Origin: Asparagopsis taxiformis
Taxonomy: Eukaryota > Rhodophyta > Florideophyceae > Bonnemaisoniales > Bonnemaisoniaceae
Reading direction: 5' to 3'
DNA length: 64,000 nt
NCBI GenBank assembly: GCA_030407315.1
Contig: JALQPE010002476.1
Location: 1-64,000 of the forward strand
The position numbers were made by a program, and so were the translations under genes. Position 1 is the first letter of the stretch; every line of letters starts with the position of its first letter. The notes under the pieces are model-generated. The model ran no database searches and was not told the DNA's origin. It saw only the letters and a program-made list of their open reading frames with translations. Shown here piece by piece: positions 60,926 to 64,000 of this stretch.

Positions 60926-62924
60926 TCACCTGAAGCCGACCCCGTAATGGTAAAGGTCACCGCGATCAACTAAGACGGAATAGGGTGGCACATAAAAGTG
61001 GTTAACGGGAACCTTCCACATGTCGGCGTCCGTATGGACCAGGCATACATGACTATAAGGTGCAGCTACTATAAAGAACCCATCGGATCCGCTCGACATC
61101 ATGAAATAGGATGGGGATTGGGTAGGTCCGACTCCTCAAAATTGGGATACTCAGAAGTCCGTGTGCCCATCCTGGTCCGCAGCCCCATCTGTTTTAAGAA
61201 GCAGCCGTAATCCTGTCTTCGGGAAAAAGACAGGATCCTCACCCTCCATTCCCAACTTCAAGAAATCCGCACAAACACCAAGAGCAAGCTCTGCCACCAA
61301 CTTGTTCCTGTACATATCCAAATTCCCCTCCTCCAGCTTGTCGCACAATTCACACCGCGGCAGGGGGAGTCGCCCACGACCACCATCTATGCGGTCCTTC
61401 GCAGCACCCACGTTGTGGATGAAATGCCACGGCGAAGGATCAAAACCGGGCTTGGCGAAATCTGGGGGCTCGTCCTGTGGTTTCCTGTCTTCATAATCAG
61501 AATCAGACTGCTGGGAGGGTTTCTGTGGCTTTTCAACCTCCTCAACCAGCTGGAACTGTCGAGAAAAGTGACTGAAGAGGTCATGCGTCGCGCTACCAGC
61601 CGTGGACGACTGCAAGAGGCCTTCCACAACAACCACCCCCATGTTGTCCAGCAACGCCGCTTCACCGCAAAGTACTATTCCACCACCGAGTCCTCAGCAC
61701 CTGGCGATGCAGCTGCCAGGAATGCTGCCGCCTTTATTTCCGCCCGCACCGTCTCTACCGTCGTAATTTCCATGTAGTACTTCATCGGGCTACCAGACGC
61801 AATTGCGCTGGGGAGAACGGCGGCCACATTCTCATCGACGATACTGTCGGGAATAGGATTTTCATGGGCGTCGTCGAACTGGAGAATCGGCTCCCGAGAA
61901 CGTCCTCTGGAAGCCGACTTGGATTTCTTTGACGACGACTTTGATGAAGTCTCACTGAGCTTCCTCTTTTAAAAGTACCAAATTTGGTAGAGGGCTCGGG
62001 CGTCGCAGAAGCGGTTTCCCAGTTGCGCTTCCCAAGGATGGAGCTTTTACCCGCATCCTTGGGTGCGCTCTCCAGCTCGACGACCTGAACAGGGCTCGCA
62101 CCACCCGCCGTCGCTGTTCCACCACGACCGGAACGACTCTCTTTCAGGCAGGTACTCCTTTTGGGCATCACTTTCCCAGAAGTTTCCACTCCGGACGATG
62201 CAGACACGACAGGGGTAGTGGCAGAAACAGAGGCAGCCTCGGAATAGCTGGAAGAATCTAATTGAGGTGGTACTACCTAAATTGGATTCTTCAAAGGCAA
62301 AGGAATGGAGGATGAAGGGATGGTCAGGGAAATGGAAGGGGAAGGGTTGGCGGAATCATGACCACATGTGACTGGGAGCGCAGCATGTGGGATGTGTGGG
62401 TCCACCACGTAAAATTGTTTCCGCATTTACATGTCGCGGTAGCCAGTTACGCGCAGGAGCATTTTCCTGGCGTCCTTTCAAAACATAGACTTCCGATTGG
62501 GAAAGATGTTCTCAAACTTGGAGCCATTGGGAGGGCCTTCCTTGGGATGTAAGTCCGCTCAGAACCCCTTCTTGGGCACCATCAGCGCAAAAACTTCGAC
62601 AACGCGTGAGTGAATGTCGAAGCTCTTGCTCGGGTCACCCACGCTGGGAATGGAGCCATCCAGCATCCTCAACACATCCGAAACGTTCCAATACTCGGCC
62701 ACCTCCTTCACGTACCCGAAGATTTCCAACAAACCAGCAATCCATTCCTGCCCAATGGTACCAACCGAGTTCGGTTTCAGCCCGGCCCACCAACGGCTAC
62801 AAGTGTAGTACGCCGTCATCTCGAGGTTGACACAATTTTGGACGTCCGGAGCACCCCTAAACGATCCGTTGAACAAAAATTTCACCGTACACCCAGCCAG
62901 ATTCTCCGTCGAAGAGAACTGCAC
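60926..62924 (-). pseudogene. Decayed 2OG/Fe(II) oxygenase gene, relative of the 18-22 kb protein
   Basis: Read on the minus strand in several frames, the region keeps a coherent order. 62559-62924 gives a tryptophan-rich segment of unknown fold (YTCSRWWAGLKPNSVGTIGQ). 61782-62280 gives a serine-rich, basic linker. A segment then reads SIVDENVAAVLPSAIASGSP. 61151-61654 gives LLDNMGVVVVEGLLQSS, then FFPKTGLRLLLKTDGA with DQDGHTDF. After two stops, PSYFMMSSGSDGFFIVAAP and VPPYSVLVDRGDLYHYGVGF follow. H-x-D in GHTDF, and VPP-SV-DRGD-YHYGVG in place of VPPRSVFIGHGHVQHAGAGH, align with the oxygenase domain at 18.6-19.3 kb. Stops and shifts indicate a pseudogene; the GTGAGG after GFR might instead be a splice site. 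Confidence 0.6.
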
Positions 62925-64000
62925 GAACTCTGGCCTGTTCGGAATAGTTTTCTGCAGCCAAATCCGTTTTCAAGAATTGCTCCATCGTTGCAGACTTCTT
63001 CAACCACTAGCCAACGACCTCTGATATTCACTTTGCGAGGTTCAACTTGCACTTCAGACGAACTATACTGGGCAATATTGATGCATGTCTCGCTTGCTGA
63101 AGGAGATTTACTCTTTTCCGCTACTTCTCCGCTATAGTGCAGAATTATATTTCTCCGCCACTAAATTCAACCATTAAGAAACCTTTCCTGGCTTTCATTC
63201 GATCCAATGAACTGTTTCACCACAATGATTTGTCCTATGCTCATTACTTTATGCACAATGATTGCTATTTCATCCGGGCTCGACCTACTCAATATCGTTT
63301 TGCTATCTTGTATCGCATTCCCTAAACACCATCCTGGCCAAGACGTATCCACTTCCGTTTGTTACGCAGTGATGCTCTAAGCACTAATACTGAATCTGAT
63401 TTTCTCATGCACGTAGTTCCTACTCGTATACTCTACCATATTCTCGGCCCTATTCACAAGGTGAAAACACGATGTCTCGTTGAATCGTACTCGGTGTGAT
63501 ATCTTAAATTAGGATACATTTTATATTGCAATGCAGACTCACTGCTCGCTTGAAACATGAAAATTATAAAAATTCTTCGACACTGCTGTTTCCTAACCGC
63601 CACCATCCACGTGGCCCGCTTTGACTGCCTGCCAAGTGTACTCGGAGCATACAATGACGTTATCGATATATACCATCCACATCATCACTGGAAGCGCGGA
63701 CTCCTCGTCCAGGAAAGTGCGCCATTTTTCTTACTCTTCACCTCCGCCTGTCCTGTAGGCCCCATATGCTAGTGTTTTTCCTATATTTCTGTAGTGATGA
63801 CGTCATTCTAGACAATAAAAGGCGGTAGAAGATACGATAATGTGCGCCTCCTCTGCCAGATCATGTGCTTCCAAGCGTAATTCGCAGCCTAGGTATCGTT
63901 TTTCTGGGCCTCCCATCGCACCGCTCCGTTTCAAACTCATCCCTCTATTGTTCTCCTACACGTCATTTCCGCCCGTAGAGTACTACTTAAACGAAAGATT
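62925..64000. other. Right end of the window, nothing supported
   Basis: On the minus strand 62925-63080 continues the oxygenase remnant with a possible start (MEQFLKTDLAAENYSEQARV) one frame away. From 63140 to 64000 there are only short frames with no recognisable features. Confidence 0.35.

Noticed and set aside
63137..63772. Short plus-strand frames near the right end
   Set aside because: Fewer than 75 codons each, with no start context, domain or repeat support.

Overview
This is eukaryotic DNA made almost entirely of mobile and repetitive elements. It holds the remains of a Ty1/copia retrotransposon, a Ty3/gypsy chromovirus, a Plavaka/CACTA-type DNA transposase, several long single-exon ORFs with mobile-element character, and many tandem and inverted repeats. 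I see no rRNA, no convincing tRNA, no bacterial operon and no intact housekeeping gene; one remnant resembles an importin. Long intron-free ORFs and this mix of elements would fit an intron-poor lineage such as a florideophyte red alga, or a fungus. The sequence alone does not decide.

Layout. 1-4015: copia element on the minus strand, with a putative 3' LTR, RNase H, RT and integrase, broken by frameshifts. 4016-14447: Ty3 chromovirus on the minus strand, apparently inserted in the copia protease, with gag, PR, RT/RNase H, integrase and a C-terminal chromodomain. It also carries an unusual ~1089-residue antisense ORF (5199-8465). 14431-16050: GGACGTCC-type repeat and pyrimidine-rich DNA. 16060-29271: the most interesting part. 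Two long minus-strand genes are embedded in inverted and direct arrays of one repeat family. The first (18266-22198) joins a ParB-like domain to a 2-oxoglutarate/Fe(II) oxygenase-like domain. The second (23862-27059) joins a beta-class DPPY DNA methyltransferase to a SET domain. Ten repeat copies each contain the same perfect 16-bp palindrome, which recalls ParB sites. The methyltransferase gene lies between inverted termini flanked by AATT.

29455-34855: a coiled-coil gene convergent with a Plavaka/CACTA-type transposase. 35430-37441: several tandem repeats. 37570-38065: a coiled-coil pseudogene whose stops can all be explained by C-to-T changes. 38560-49800: a block holding a second coiled-coil gene, a degenerate gene and a 1482-residue Upf1-like SF1 helicase gene, bracketed and interrupted by repeats that share a GGTTGTGnAACC core. 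51-60.5 kb: palindromic arrays, an importin-like remnant, a 171-bp tandem repeat and a set of foldback hairpins. 60926-62924: a decayed second member of the oxygenase family seen at 18-22 kb.

Working hypothesis (inference): 16-29 kb is a mobile DNA-modification module. It would carry a site-binding oxygenase and a methyltransferase/SET protein next to repeated palindromic sites on which one or both could act.
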